This document shows, piece after piece, positions 25,303 to 33,980 of a DNA stretch of 64,000 bases; position 1 is the first letter of the stretch, and each line of letters opens with the position of its first letter. Source of the DNA: an uncultured Ruminococcus sp. GTDB taxonomy: Bacteria > Bacillota > Clostridia > Oscillospirales > Acutalibacteraceae. The stretch spans positions 124,001 to 188,000 of the forward strand of contig CAJUGO010000002.1 in the NCBI GenBank assembly GCA_910585865.1, read 5' to 3'. A model generated the notes under the pieces. That model did no database searches. It was given only the letters and a program-made list of their open reading frames with translations, and was not told where the DNA came from. The position numbers and the translations under genes are program-made.

Positions 25303-25422
25303 ATGAAAGAAAATGAAAATGACAATGTAAAAAATGTGTTTAAAACAAAAGATGAGAATATGAAAAAGGAAGCTTTCAATAAAAAATGGATTGAGATTAT
25401 CAACCTGTGTGAAAAACAGTAA
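25303..25422 (+). CDS. 39-aa ORF upstream of SR-C
   Basis: M-K-E-N-E-N-D-N-V then KNVFKTKDENMKKEAFNKKW, IEIINLCEKQ. This small type (charged start, then a helix with KKW-x-E-x-I) commonly precedes serine recombinases in clostridial mobile elements. It lies 110 bp upstream of SR-C on the same strand, behind the hairpin at 25270. Candidate directionality factor or cofactor of SR-C. Function not shown. Confidence 0.65.
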   Translation: MKENENDNVKNVFKTKDENMKKEAFNKKWIEIINLCEKQ

Positions 25423-25531
25423 TAGCCTGATAAAAGTTATCAAGTCCATTTACAAAATCAATTGCTTCGTATATAATATTTATGCGAAAAGTTGATTTGT
25501 CAAATCTATATCAGAGGAGATGAATTAATAT

Positions 25532-27088
25532 ATGAAAGTCGCAATATATCCTCGTCTGTCGGAGGAGGACAGAAATAAAAAGAATGAGACAGACGAAAGT
25601 GAAAGCATTCAAAATCAAAAATCCATGTTAATTGAATATGCCATTAATCAGGGCTGGGAAATTTATGATATATATACAGATGAAGATTATACAGGAGCAG
25701 ACAGAAACAGACCTGAATTTAATCGTCTGCTAAAGGACGCCGAAGCACGAAAATTTGATATTGTGCTTTGTAAAACACAATCAAGATTTACAAGAGAGCT
25801 TGAACTTGTAGAAAAGTATATACATGGACTTTTCCCTATATGGGGTATTCGATTTGTCAGCATTGTTGACCATGCGGATACTGATGTCAGAGGAAATAAA
25901 AAGGCAAGACAAATTAACGGACTGATTAATGAATGGTATTTGGAGGATTTATCAGAAAATATTAAAAGTGTTTTTAACAACAAAAGAAAAAACGGTGTAC
26001 ATATTGGTGCATTTGCTTTATATGGTTATTTAAAAGACCCTGAACAAAAAGGACATTTAATCATTGATGAAGAAGCGGCACAGGTTGTCAGAGAAGTATT
26101 TACGCTGTTTGCACAGGGTTACGGCAAAACAAATATTGCTCGAATTCTGAATGACAGAGGTATTCCGAATCCAACCGAATATAAAAGACAAAAAGGATTG
26201 CGTTATAAACAACCAGTATCAAAATGCAGCACATTATGGAAGTATTTTGCAATATCTAATATGTTGACAAATGAAATTTATATTGGCAATATGGTACAGG
26301 GAAAATACGGAAGTATTTCATACAAAAGCAAAATAAACAAGCCAAGACCAAAAGAAAAGTGGTACAAAGTTGAAAATACGCACGAACCAATCATTGACCG
26401 TGATTTATGGGACAGAGTACAGGCTTTAATTAAAGAAAAAAGCAAGCCATTTTCTAACGGTCAAATTGGAATTTTTGCACGTAAAGTAAAATGTATGTAC
26501 TGCGGTTACACTCTGCATTCAACCAAACATAAGGACGGCACACGTTATTTGCAATGCCCTACAAGACATGTTTCAAAAGAAGCATGTGAGGGAAGTATGA
26601 TTTCAGTAAATTTTCTTGAAAAAATTGTATTAAAGGAACTAAAAGAACTATCATCAAAATATATTGATGAAGCTTATATTTCAGAACATACCGAATTTAA
26701 TAACAGAATTTCTGAGCAAATCGCTATGAAACAAGATTTAATCTCCGAATATCAACGCAAAAGTCTTGAATGTTCAGAGGGTATTAAAAACTTGTATTTA
26801 GATAAGGTAAAAGGTCTTATTACGGAAGATGTTTTTATTGACTTGACAAAGGATTTGCATACCGATAAAGACAGAGCCGATGAAACTATACTTTCCATAT
26901 CAGAGCAAATTGAAGAACTGAAAGAAAAATTAAACCGTGCAAAGAGCAAAGCAGAACGCATTAAAGAATACACAGATGTACAAAAATTAACCCGTGAAAT
27001 TGTTGATACAATGATAGATTATATTGAAGTTGGAAAACGAATTCCGAAAACAAAAGACAGACTTGTTAATATTTACTGGAATTTTTAA
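25532..27088 (+). CDS. Large serine recombinase SR-C
   Basis: A 518-aa recombinase. Catalytic Ser10 is in AIYPRLSEEDR; TDEDYTGADRNRPEFNRLL, KTQSRFTRELELVEKYIHG and GAFALYGYL belong to the resolvase and recombinase domains. The zinc ribbon is CMYCGYTLHS ... CPTRHVSKEAC, then a coiled coil with EEKLNRAKSKAERI-type repeats. AGAGGAGATG precedes the ATG. The stop is 138 bp from the junction 3 core (27226) and the gene points at it. Only moderately similar to SR-B; SR-A is more distant, so the three were acquired separately. Confidence 0.93.
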   Translation: MKVAIYPRLSEEDRNKKNETDESESIQNQKSMLIEYAINQGWEIYDIYTDEDYTGADRNRPEFNRLLKDAEARKFDIVLCKTQSRFTRELELVEKYIHGLFPIWGIRFVSIVDHADTDVRGNKKARQINGLINEWYLEDLSENIKSVFNNKRKNGVHIGAFALYGYLKDPEQKGHLIIDEEAAQVVREVFTLFAQGYGKTNIARILNDRGIPNPTEYKRQKGLRYKQPVSKCSTLWKYFAISNMLTNEIYIGNMVQGKYGSISYKSKINKPRPKEKWYKVENTHEPIIDRDLWDRVQALIKEKSKPFSNGQIGIFARKVKCMYCGYTLHSTKHKDGTRYLQCPTRHVSKEACEGSMISVNFLEKIVLKELKELSSKYIDEAYISEHTEFNNRISEQIAMKQDLISEYQRKSLECSEGIKNLYLDKVKGLITEDVFIDLTKDLHTDKDRADETILSISEQIEELKEKLNRAKSKAERIKEYTDVQKLTREIVDTMIDYIEVGKRIPKTKDRLVNIYWNF

Positions 27089-27094
27089 AAGGCT

Positions 27095-27230
27095 AGTAAA
27101 ATCAAGGGTTACAGAGCCTAAGGTTAGGTTTATAAAGCCGTACCTTAACAATTTTTTTATAATCTATAAAATCCAGTAATATCAACAGTTTCATAGCCTA
27201 ACATTAGTCTTAAAAAATCGTGCCTGAACA
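27095..27230. repeat. 80-bp-period repeat of the junction 3 right arm
   Basis: Two 56-bp imperfect copies, 27095-27150 and 27175-27230. Both share AGTAA-ATCAA, AGCCTAA, TTAGT/G and end CTTAAC / CCTGAAC. Copy 2 ends in the GA core and gene DNA; copy 1 has TA in place of the core. Confidence 0.75.
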
Positions 27231-27450
27231 AAAAGCAAGAACAACCTATGATAATATTCTTCGTTTTTGTGATGACTATGATGTAAAAGATGCCATACGC
27301 TTTTTACGTGCAAGAGAAGTTGTACACTACCAGCGTTTCGGCGAAAACCTGAGATTGCTTACCGATAAGCTTAACTCCAAAAATTTCTATGCATTTAATC
27401 CTGAATTCGATAAAAAATGTTTTAAAAATGAAATGAAAAAGAAAATATAG
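27226..27450 (+). CDS. cotJC: cotJC piece 4 (C-terminus)
   Basis: From the GA core: EQKARTTYDNILRFCDDYDV, KDAIRFLRAREVVHYQRFGE, then a tail to KKKI and TAG. It continues piece 3 (HEDMAA) in frame. Glu136 (first codon) and His169 (EVVHYQRF) fit the last two manganese ligands. The frame can be read back to 27220 through a GTG, but those bases are element DNA and no ribosome binding site is present. 74 codons plus stop. A strong terminator follows. Confidence 0.92.
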   Translation, partial: EQKARTTYDNILRFCDDYDVKDAIRFLRAREVVHYQRFGENLRLLTDKLNSKNFYAFNPEFDKKCFKNEMKKKI

Positions 27451-27490
27451 AAAAATAATTATTCTGAATAATTAAACTTGTTTTACAAAA

Positions 27491-27519
27491 GAGCGGCGGA
27501 CAAAATCCGTCGCTCTTTC
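27491..27519 (+). terminator. Terminator of the cotJ operon
   Basis: GAGCGGCGGA and TCCGTCGCTC (one G-T pair) with loop CAAAA, followed by TTTCT and preceded by CAAAA. Confidence 0.85.
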
Positions 27520-27676
27520 TGCATAAAAATGCCTTAATTGCATTTTATATTAAACGCTAATCATAATAACCATAAAGTTAAAGTTTCTGATTATCTATAT
27601 ATAGTAAAATAGTTTAAAAATTTGTTCTCTCTTCCTTCACATTTATATTTATAATATTCTTTACATATTAATCTCA

Positions 27677-28783
27677 TTATTTAATAATATACCACAGTAA
27701 TAAATTTAAAGTTAAAAGAACTATATTTATTACCGTGAACATAAAAATATATTCGGACTTTTTTATATCTTCTTTTTGTATATATTTAAATGAAATAAGA
27801 CTTGCCATAGAAGCTATTAATGTTCCTAGTCCACCCAAATTTACACCTATTAAAAGTGACTGTGCATTCTGAGTAAACTCTGAAAGAAGTATTGCAGCAG
27901 GAACATTTGAAAACACCTGACTTGTAAGTATACCTATAATAACTTCATTTTCTTTTACAATACTGCTCAGCCACTCATTAATGCCAGGCATTCTTCCTAA
28001 ATTTCCTATAAAAATAAAAAGAAACACAAATGTCAGCAGCAGACTGTAATCAACTTTTACAATAGACTTTATATCAAACAATAAAATTGAAATTACAGTA
28101 ACTATAAGTAAAACTCTGAAGTCTAAAATTCTGAAAACACCCAGTAACGATACTCCGAAAAGAACAAGATACAATATCATAAGCTTGCTGTTGATGAATA
28201 ACCTCTCACCATAATTTCCAAGCTTTATTTCCGCTTTGCCTGATAAAAAAGCAATAATCAAAAGAATTACAAGCGACAAAACTGCATATGGCAGAATCGC
28301 CGAAAAAAAATCTGTTATCTTCATATCATATGCCGAATACAAATATAAATTCTGCGGATTGCCTATTGGTGTCAGCATACTGCCCAGATTTGCCGCTGCA
28401 GTTTCTAACGAAACCGTCAAAATCAGCTTTTTCTTTTGTCCTGCAAGCTTTAAAACAGTTATTGTAAAAGGCACAAAAGTTATCAGCACAACATCATTTG
28501 TAATTATCATTGAACTAAAAAAACACAATAACATTAAAATTAAGACCAGCCCGCGAACTGTCCTGATTTTTTCTAATAGACTTTCAGCCAATATTTTAAA
28601 TAATCCAATTCTGTTAAACCCTGTCATTACTGTCATAAGGCAAAATAATAGGGCTAATGTACGAAAATCGATATAGTTTAGGTAGTCCGCGCTTGGAGAT
28701 ATAAAAAACATTGATATTACTGCCAGAAGCAGTGAGATCAACATTACAGATTCCTTTTTTATTATTGTTAAAATTTTGTTCAT
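27677..28783 (-). CDS. ArsB/NhaD (SLC13-like) ion transporter family permease
   Basis: A 368-aa membrane protein with about 10-11 predicted helices. Motifs of the ion transporter superfamily: TNDVVLITFVPFTITVL in the first half, AANLGSMLTPIGNPQN (GNPQN signature), and SNVPAAILLSEF in the second half. It moves an anion or dicarboxylate across the membrane; the substrate cannot be told from sequence. The ATG at 28783 is preceded by GAGGATTT. It stands alone on the minus strand, converging on the cotJ terminator. Confidence 0.85.
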   Translation of the reverse strand: MNKILTIIKKESVMLISLLLAVISMFFISPSADYLNYIDFRTLALLFCLMTVMTGFNRIGLFKILAESLLEKIRTVRGLVLILMLLCFFSSMIITNDVVLITFVPFTITVLKLAGQKKKLILTVSLETAAANLGSMLTPIGNPQNLYLYSAYDMKITDFFSAILPYAVLSLVILLIIAFLSGKAEIKLGNYGERLFINSKLMILYLVLFGVSLLGVFRILDFRVLLIVTVISILLFDIKSIVKVDYSLLLTFVFLFIFIGNLGRMPGINEWLSSIVKENEVIIGILTSQVFSNVPAAILLSEFTQNAQSLLIGVNLGGLGTLIASMASLISFKYIQKEDIKKSEYIFMFTVINIVLLTLNLLLWYIIK

Positions 28784-28986
28784 ATAAATCCTCTGTTTTT
28801 ATCTTATGCCGGCAACCTTCAAAGTTAATGAAAACATCCATTATAAGAAATTTACAATCGTTTTAAGCTGCATTAAAATATTACTTAAATAATTATATAA
28901 CATAAGCGGCAAGTAATCAATTTCTAAGCTTTAAAAACTGTTATTTTTCTTGTTTCAAAAATCAGTACAATACTGCCATCCAACAA

Positions 28987-29032
28987 AATACCGTATACTG
29001 CTTATGCCATTTAGTCAGCAGTATACGGTATT
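28987..29032 (-). terminator. Terminator after the 159-aa membrane protein gene
   Basis: AATACCGTATACTGCT and AGCAGTATACGGTATT form a 16-bp perfect stem, 45 bp after the stop. The rest of 28784-29076 shows no gene. Confidence 0.8.
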
Positions 29033-29076
29033 GACTATATACAGATAAAATTAAATTATTCGCATAATTCAACAAT

Positions 29077-29556
29077 CTATTTTTCTCCGGTATTTGTTCC
29101 CTTCCCTGAATTATCAGTAAAACGAGCAAATATAGACAGCGTCGTAAGAAAACATATAAGCAAATATAAAAGCAATGCAATTAATGAACCTAAACTTATT
29201 GTATAGCTTACAATAAGTAAAATTGATACTACGCCGAGCAAGCAGCATATAACAGAAACTACATTCTTTAGATTTCGTTCTTTATCAAGTGCACAAAAGA
29301 AAAATCCTGCTATTGGAATTATAAAAAATATCGGCATAAACAATGTATATGTAATAAACGACTGCCCTGCCGCCGTATTCGGTATCGTACCTCCCCAATA
29401 TGACATCATATCCAATACCGAATAGGAATGAATTACATTATTTGAATCTATATTTTGGAAGTACGGCATAGTACATAGCACTATTTCAAATAAGTATAAA
29501 ACACACAAAGTAATTCTAAGTCTTTTTCTCGTTTTATTTTCAGGTATTTTATTCAT
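29077..29556 (-). CDS. Hypothetical four-helix membrane protein
   Basis: 159 aa, not recognised. Four hydrophobic segments at about 15-30, 65-87 (ITYTLFMPIFFIIPIAGFFF), 95-118 and 122-142. Charged N-terminus (MNKIPENKTRKRLR), a loop with YWGGTIPNTAAGQ, and a soluble tail. GGAGG precedes the ATG. Single gene; no functional clue from neighbours. Confidence 0.75.
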   Translation of the reverse strand: MNKIPENKTRKRLRITLCVLYLFEIVLCTMPYFQNIDSNNVIHSYSVLDMMSYWGGTIPNTAAGQSFITYTLFMPIFFIIPIAGFFFCALDKERNLKNVVSVICCLLGVVSILLIVSYTISLGSLIALLLYLLICFLTTLSIFARFTDNSGKGTNTGEK

Positions 29557-29724
29557 GTTAAACCTCCGTTATGATTGGCTTTTGATTTATTTTAGCACAA
29601 TTTATCAAGTTGCACAATAGAAAAATGCGTGATATAATAAACATAAAGCAAAAATAAAATAAATAACATGACTTTGCATTTTAATATCTATTAATAAATC
29701 AGGATAATTTAAGGAGTAGTTAAA

Positions 29725-31401
29725 ATGAGCTATATAAATGAATCTGTAATTTATAATATTTACCCTATCGGATTTTGCGGTGCACCAAAAGTAAATGATT
29801 TTAAACAAGAATACAGACTTGACAAAATATATGATTGGATTGAACATATGAAAAAAATGTCCGTTAATGTACTTGTACTTAATCCGGTTTTTGAAAGCAC
29901 ACGTCACGGATATGATACCATTGATTACAGAAAGATTGACAGCCGATTAGGTGACAATAATTCTTTTAAAAAGATTTGCGAAACTCTTCATAAAAACGGC
30001 ATTAAAATAATTCTTGACGGTGTATTTAATCATGTGGGCAGAGACTTTTTTGCATTTAAAGATATCCAGCAAAATTTACAGAATTCTCGTTACTGCAGTT
30101 GGTTTCAGAACATTAATTTTTGGAACAGAAGTCCCTACGGAGATAATTTCAGCTATGAGGGTTGGTCCGGTTACTACGATCTTGTTAAACTAAATCTGGG
30201 AAATCCTGAGGTCGTTGATTATTTGCTTAAGTCGGTAGAATTCTGGATTGATGAATTTGATATTGACGGTCTTCGCCTTGACGCGGCAGATTGTATTGAT
30301 ATTGAGTTCTTCAAAAAGCTGAGAACTGCCTGTAAATCTAAAAAGCCGGATTTCTGGCTTTACGGTGAAATTACTCACGGCGATTATAATCGCTGGGCAA
30401 ACAGCGAAACTCTGGACTCTGTCACAAACTATGAGTGCTATAAGGGCATTTATTCAAGCCATAATGACCACAACTATTTTGAAATTGCTCATTCACTCGG
30501 CAGACAATTTGCTAATGGAGGTATCTATCAGAATATTTATACCTTTAATTTTGTTGACAACCATGATGTCAACAGAATTACAAGCGTTTTAAAGGATAAA
30601 AATCACGTTAATAATATTTATAGTCTAATGTATACAATGCCGGGCGTTCCATCAATTTATTACGGCAGTGAGTTTGGAATTGAAGGTATGCGTTCACAGC
30701 ACAGTGACTATGAACTGCGCCCTTGTCTTGATTTAGACAATATTCCCAATGCCGATTATTCTCTGTTTGAGCATATTACTAAACTAGGCAAAGTAAGACT
30801 TGGACTTGAAGCACTTAAGTATGGTAAATTTGAAAACGTAAACATAATGAACGAAAAACTCGTATACAAAAGATGGACTGATAATCAGACAGTATTTGTA
30901 GCCTTTAATCTCACTGACAGAACTGAGAAAATTGGTTTTGATACAGGCTGCAATGCAAAACTTACTGATGTACTCAATGACAATGAACTTTTTGATGTAA
31001 ACTGTTATTATGAAATATTAATGAAACCTTACTCATCAAGAATACTTGTTGTCAACGACGGTGATTTTAAGATTGATTTTTGCAATGAAACAGCTGTAAA
31101 AACAGAATTCCCGTCAAAGGAATCTAATTCTATCCCATTAAAACAAAATGAGACTAATAACAATATAACCTCATCTGATTCAATATCTTATGATAAAATT
31201 GAACCGGGAATTTACCGCCACTATAAAGGAGGCGAATATGAGGTAATCGGATTTGCAAAACATTCGGAAACCGAAGAAAAGCTTGTTATTTACAGAAATA
31301 TTCATAATTTAAGCGAGGTTTGGGCTAGACCTTATAGTATGTTCTTTGACATTATAGAATTGAACGGTAACAAGGTAAAAAGATTTGCTTCAATAAATTA
31401 A
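29725..31401 (+). CDS. GH13 alpha-amylase family enzyme with C-terminal DUF1653
   Basis: A 558-aa cytosolic alpha-glucan hydrolase (cyclomaltodextrinase/maltogenic amylase type; no signal peptide). GH13 regions: ILDGVFNHVG, GLRLDAAD (nucleophile Asp), WLYGEITHGDY (acid Glu), FVDNHDVNRI (Asp). The last ~65 residues form a DUF1653 unit: EPGIYRHYKGGEYEVIGFAK, LVIYRNIHNLSEVWARPYSM. AAGGAG lies before the ATG. It is followed 280 bp later by a debranching enzyme, so the pair probably degrades stored or imported glucan. Confidence 0.92.
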   Translation: MSYINESVIYNIYPIGFCGAPKVNDFKQEYRLDKIYDWIEHMKKMSVNVLVLNPVFESTRHGYDTIDYRKIDSRLGDNNSFKKICETLHKNGIKIILDGVFNHVGRDFFAFKDIQQNLQNSRYCSWFQNINFWNRSPYGDNFSYEGWSGYYDLVKLNLGNPEVVDYLLKSVEFWIDEFDIDGLRLDAADCIDIEFFKKLRTACKSKKPDFWLYGEITHGDYNRWANSETLDSVTNYECYKGIYSSHNDHNYFEIAHSLGRQFANGGIYQNIYTFNFVDNHDVNRITSVLKDKNHVNNIYSLMYTMPGVPSIYYGSEFGIEGMRSQHSDYELRPCLDLDNIPNADYSLFEHITKLGKVRLGLEALKYGKFENVNIMNEKLVYKRWTDNQTVFVAFNLTDRTEKIGFDTGCNAKLTDVLNDNELFDVNCYYEILMKPYSSRILVVNDGDFKIDFCNETAVKTEFPSKESNSIPLKQNETNNNITSSDSISYDKIEPGIYRHYKGGEYEVIGFAKHSETEEKLVIYRNIHNLSEVWARPYSMFFDIIELNGNKVKRFASIN

Positions 31402-31421
31402 CAACAAATAAAATGTTTTAA

Positions 31422-31450
31422 GGCCGACATATTTTTAATGTCGGTCTTTT
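31422..31450 (+). terminator. Terminator of the GH13 gene
   Basis: GGCCGACAT and ATGTCGGTC followed by TTTTATT. Confidence 0.8.
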
Positions 31451-31680
31451 ATTCAGGCATATAAAAATTGCTTTAGTATAAAAATATATTGTACAAATAA
31501 GATAATATGTTGTTTTGCAAAGCGCAGAGAATGTAAAATAAAACACAAAAAACAAAATTTGATATATTATTTGCAAATACTATGTTGAATTATTTGCTTA
31601 AAATGATAAAATGATAGTGTATGTAAACAAACTATCTTTTGATTCAGAAGATAACAATAAATATATTGGAGGATATCTTA

Positions 31681-33768
31681 ATGCTGAGGGATTTAAAACC
31701 GACTGACAAAGTCGGCGGCTATGAAGTCAGACCAGGAAATTATTTGATAAACGGCGCTACAACCGTTCCTGGAGGGGTTAATTTCACGATTCACTCCGTT
31801 TATGCAACCGAATGTACTCTGTTGTTGTTTAAGCCTAAGGAAAATATTCCATATGCAAGACTGACCTTTCCAAAATCATATCGTATTGGAAATACGTATT
31901 CTATGATTGTTTTCGGTCTTGAAATGAAAGAATTTGAATATGCATATTCGTTTGACGGTCCGAATGACGACAGCAGAGGTCTTATTTTTAATAAAGATAA
32001 ATACATTCTTGATCCATATGCAAAAGCCGTAACCGGACAAAGCGGATGGGGCGTTAAACAGTCTCATGACTGTGTGTACAAGGCAAGAGTTGTTAATGAT
32101 GGCTATGATTGGGGCAATTTTCAAAAACCTCAGCTGCCTTTTGAAGAACTTATAATATATGAAATGCATGTCCGCGGATTTACAAATCATTCATCATCAA
32201 ATGTTAAAAATCCGGGAACTTTTGCAGGCATCCGTGAAAAAATACCATATCTTAAAGAATTAGGAATCAACGCCGTAGAGCTTATGCCTATTTTTGAATT
32301 TGACGAAATGGGTTCATACCGCAACTACAACGGCGAACAGCTCTATGATTATTGGGGATATAATACAGTTTGCTTTTTTGCACCTAACACAAGCTATGAA
32401 TCTGATCACGAACATCACCGTGAAGGTACAGAACTAAAAGAATTAATTCGTGAACTGAATGAAAACGGAATAGAAGTAATACTTGACGTTGTATTTAACC
32501 ATACTGCAGAAGGAAATGAGATGGGACCTTTTTTCTCATTTAAAGGAATAGACAACAACATTTATTATATGCTTACTCCCGACGGCAAATACTATAATTT
32601 CAGCGGCTGCGGAAATGTACTTAACTGTAATCAGCCTATTGTACAGCAGTTTATTCTTGACTGTCTGCGCTACTGGGTTACTGAATATCGTGTTGACGGA
32701 TTCAGATTTGATCTTGCGTCTATCCTTGGAAGAAATGAAGACGGTTCCCCTATGGATAAACCGCCGCTGCTCAAAAGTCTTGCATTCGACCCTATTTTAG
32801 GTCAGGTTAAGCTTATAGCAGAGGCATGGGATGCAGGCGGACTTTACCAAGTCGGAAGCTTTCCGTCCTGGAACAGATGGGCTGAATGGAACGGCAGATA
32901 CCGGGACGATTTGCGCCGTTTTCTAAAGGGCGACGACCATTTAGCATGGGACGCTGCACAGCGGCTGACAGGTTCTAAAGACTTGTATGACCCAACATAC
33001 AGAGGAAACAATGCTTCTGTAAATTTTCTTACCTGTCACGACGGTTTTACACTATATGATATGTATTCATATAATGAAAAACACAATCTTCAAAACGGTT
33101 GGAATAATACAGACGGAGCAAATGATAATAACAGCTGGAACTGCGGTGCAGAAGGCGAAACAGAGGATTACAATGTTAATAAACTGAGAATTAAGATGTG
33201 TAAAAATGCGTTTGCTACACTTATGTGCAGCCGCGGCGCAGCTTTGTTTCTTGCAGGCGATGAATTTTGCAATACACAGTTTGGCAATAATAATGCTTAT
33301 TGTCAGGACAATATTATTTCATGGCTTGACTGGAGCAGAAAAGAAAGATACCATGATGTTTTTGAATTTTTCAAATATATGATAGCTTTTCGTAAAAGAT
33401 ATCATGTTATAACTGATAACAGCGGTAAATCAACCTGTAGTTTTCCTCCTGTAAGCGTTCATTCATGCATACCTTGGAATGCTAAATTTTATGATGACAG
33501 CAGAATGATAGGAATTATGTATGCAGGCGCAAGCAAAACAAAGAAAAATACAGATGATATCGTTTATTACGGAATTAACGCTTACTGGAACACTGTTCAC
33601 GTCGAACTGCCTGAACTGCCTGAAAATTACCGATGGAAGCTGTGCATAAACACGGGTAACGATGCAAATGATGTTATTGTAGAAGATAAAAATATTTATC
33701 TTTATGATCGTCACATGAATATGCAGGGCAGATCGGTATTTGTTGCGATTGCCGAAAAAATTTATTAA
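31681..33768 (+). CDS. glgX: Glycogen debranching enzyme / isoamylase (GlgX-type)
   Basis: A 695-aa GH13 enzyme cutting alpha-1,6 branches of glycogen or starch. CBM48-like N-terminus (VPGGVNFTIHSVYATECTLL), then GH13 motifs DVVFNHTAEGNE, VDGFRFDLAS (nucleophile Asp), LIAEAWDAGG (acid Glu) and LTCHDGFTLYDM. NEKHN and the long insert around the active site are typical of GlgX/TreX. The ATG at 31681 has GGAGG 9 bp upstream; the open frame starts at 31639. No signal peptide, so cytosolic. Confidence 0.92.
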   Translation: MLRDLKPTDKVGGYEVRPGNYLINGATTVPGGVNFTIHSVYATECTLLLFKPKENIPYARLTFPKSYRIGNTYSMIVFGLEMKEFEYAYSFDGPNDDSRGLIFNKDKYILDPYAKAVTGQSGWGVKQSHDCVYKARVVNDGYDWGNFQKPQLPFEELIIYEMHVRGFTNHSSSNVKNPGTFAGIREKIPYLKELGINAVELMPIFEFDEMGSYRNYNGEQLYDYWGYNTVCFFAPNTSYESDHEHHREGTELKELIRELNENGIEVILDVVFNHTAEGNEMGPFFSFKGIDNNIYYMLTPDGKYYNFSGCGNVLNCNQPIVQQFILDCLRYWVTEYRVDGFRFDLASILGRNEDGSPMDKPPLLKSLAFDPILGQVKLIAEAWDAGGLYQVGSFPSWNRWAEWNGRYRDDLRRFLKGDDHLAWDAAQRLTGSKDLYDPTYRGNNASVNFLTCHDGFTLYDMYSYNEKHNLQNGWNNTDGANDNNSWNCGAEGETEDYNVNKLRIKMCKNAFATLMCSRGAALFLAGDEFCNTQFGNNNAYCQDNIISWLDWSRKERYHDVFEFFKYMIAFRKRYHVITDNSGKSTCSFPPVSVHSCIPWNAKFYDDSRMIGIMYAGASKTKKNTDDIVYYGINAYWNTVHVELPELPENYRWKLCINTGNDANDVIVEDKNIYLYDRHMNMQGRSVFVAIAEKIY

Positions 33769-33791
33769 AGTAAAATTTATAATCAAATTTA

Positions 33792-33830
33792 CCCCATTTG
33801 TCTGAGATAAATAATATCAGACAAATGGGG
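33792..33830. terminator. Bidirectional terminator between glgX and htrA
   Basis: CCCCATTTGTCTGA and TCAGACAAATGGGG, 14-bp perfect stem. A second hairpin (GAAGCCTTGAT / ATCAAGACTTC, 33899-33927) lies nearer the htrA stop. Confidence 0.85.
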
Positions 33831-33980
33831 TATCTTAGTTTATGGCATAATTATAAATTTTAATTATTACATATTTATCCGCTTCTTGCTTAAAATAATG
33901 AAGCCTTGATAATAAAATCAAGACTTCACTTTGAGAGGAAAGATAAAACATATTAATATATATTATAAATGCATTTGTTA

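Larger units (their letters stand above)
24703..25380 (+). repeat. Direct repeat unit 2 (~680 bp) flanking the CHAT module
   Basis: Partner of 20419-21088. Here the 39-aa ORF is complete and leads to SR-C, so this copy keeps the original right context while unit 1 keeps the original left context. Confidence 0.88.
8089..27227. mobile_element. Element B/C: about 18.8 kb composite insertion around inverted cotJC piece 3
   Basis: Bounded by junction 2 core GATGGA (8089 on +, 10021 on -) and junction 3 core GA (9712 on -, 27226 on +). The pairs are interleaved and inverted. SR-B lies next to junction 2 and SR-C next to junction 3. Cargo: an alpha/beta hydrolase, two surface proteases, a tyrosine integrase, conjugation-type genes, an M48 peptidase and an XRE regulator. 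Removing all of it except piece 3 restores cotJC. A simple history is one element at GA carrying an inverted GATGGA site, followed by SR-B inversion. Confidence 0.82.

Noticed and set aside
8089..27227. Prophage
   Set aside because: No capsid, tail, terminase, portal or lysis genes; content is recombinases, surface proteases and mobilisation-type genes.
27220..27450. Stand-alone 76-aa gene starting at GTG 27220
   Set aside because: The first two codons are element arm; from GAA at 27226 it is the C-terminus of CotJC.
3693..27450. cotJC as a simply decayed pseudogene
   Set aside because: All pieces stay in frame with no stop or indel, the metal-ligand candidates are intact, and each break has matched att arms and a neighbouring full-length recombinase. 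Decay would not keep these.
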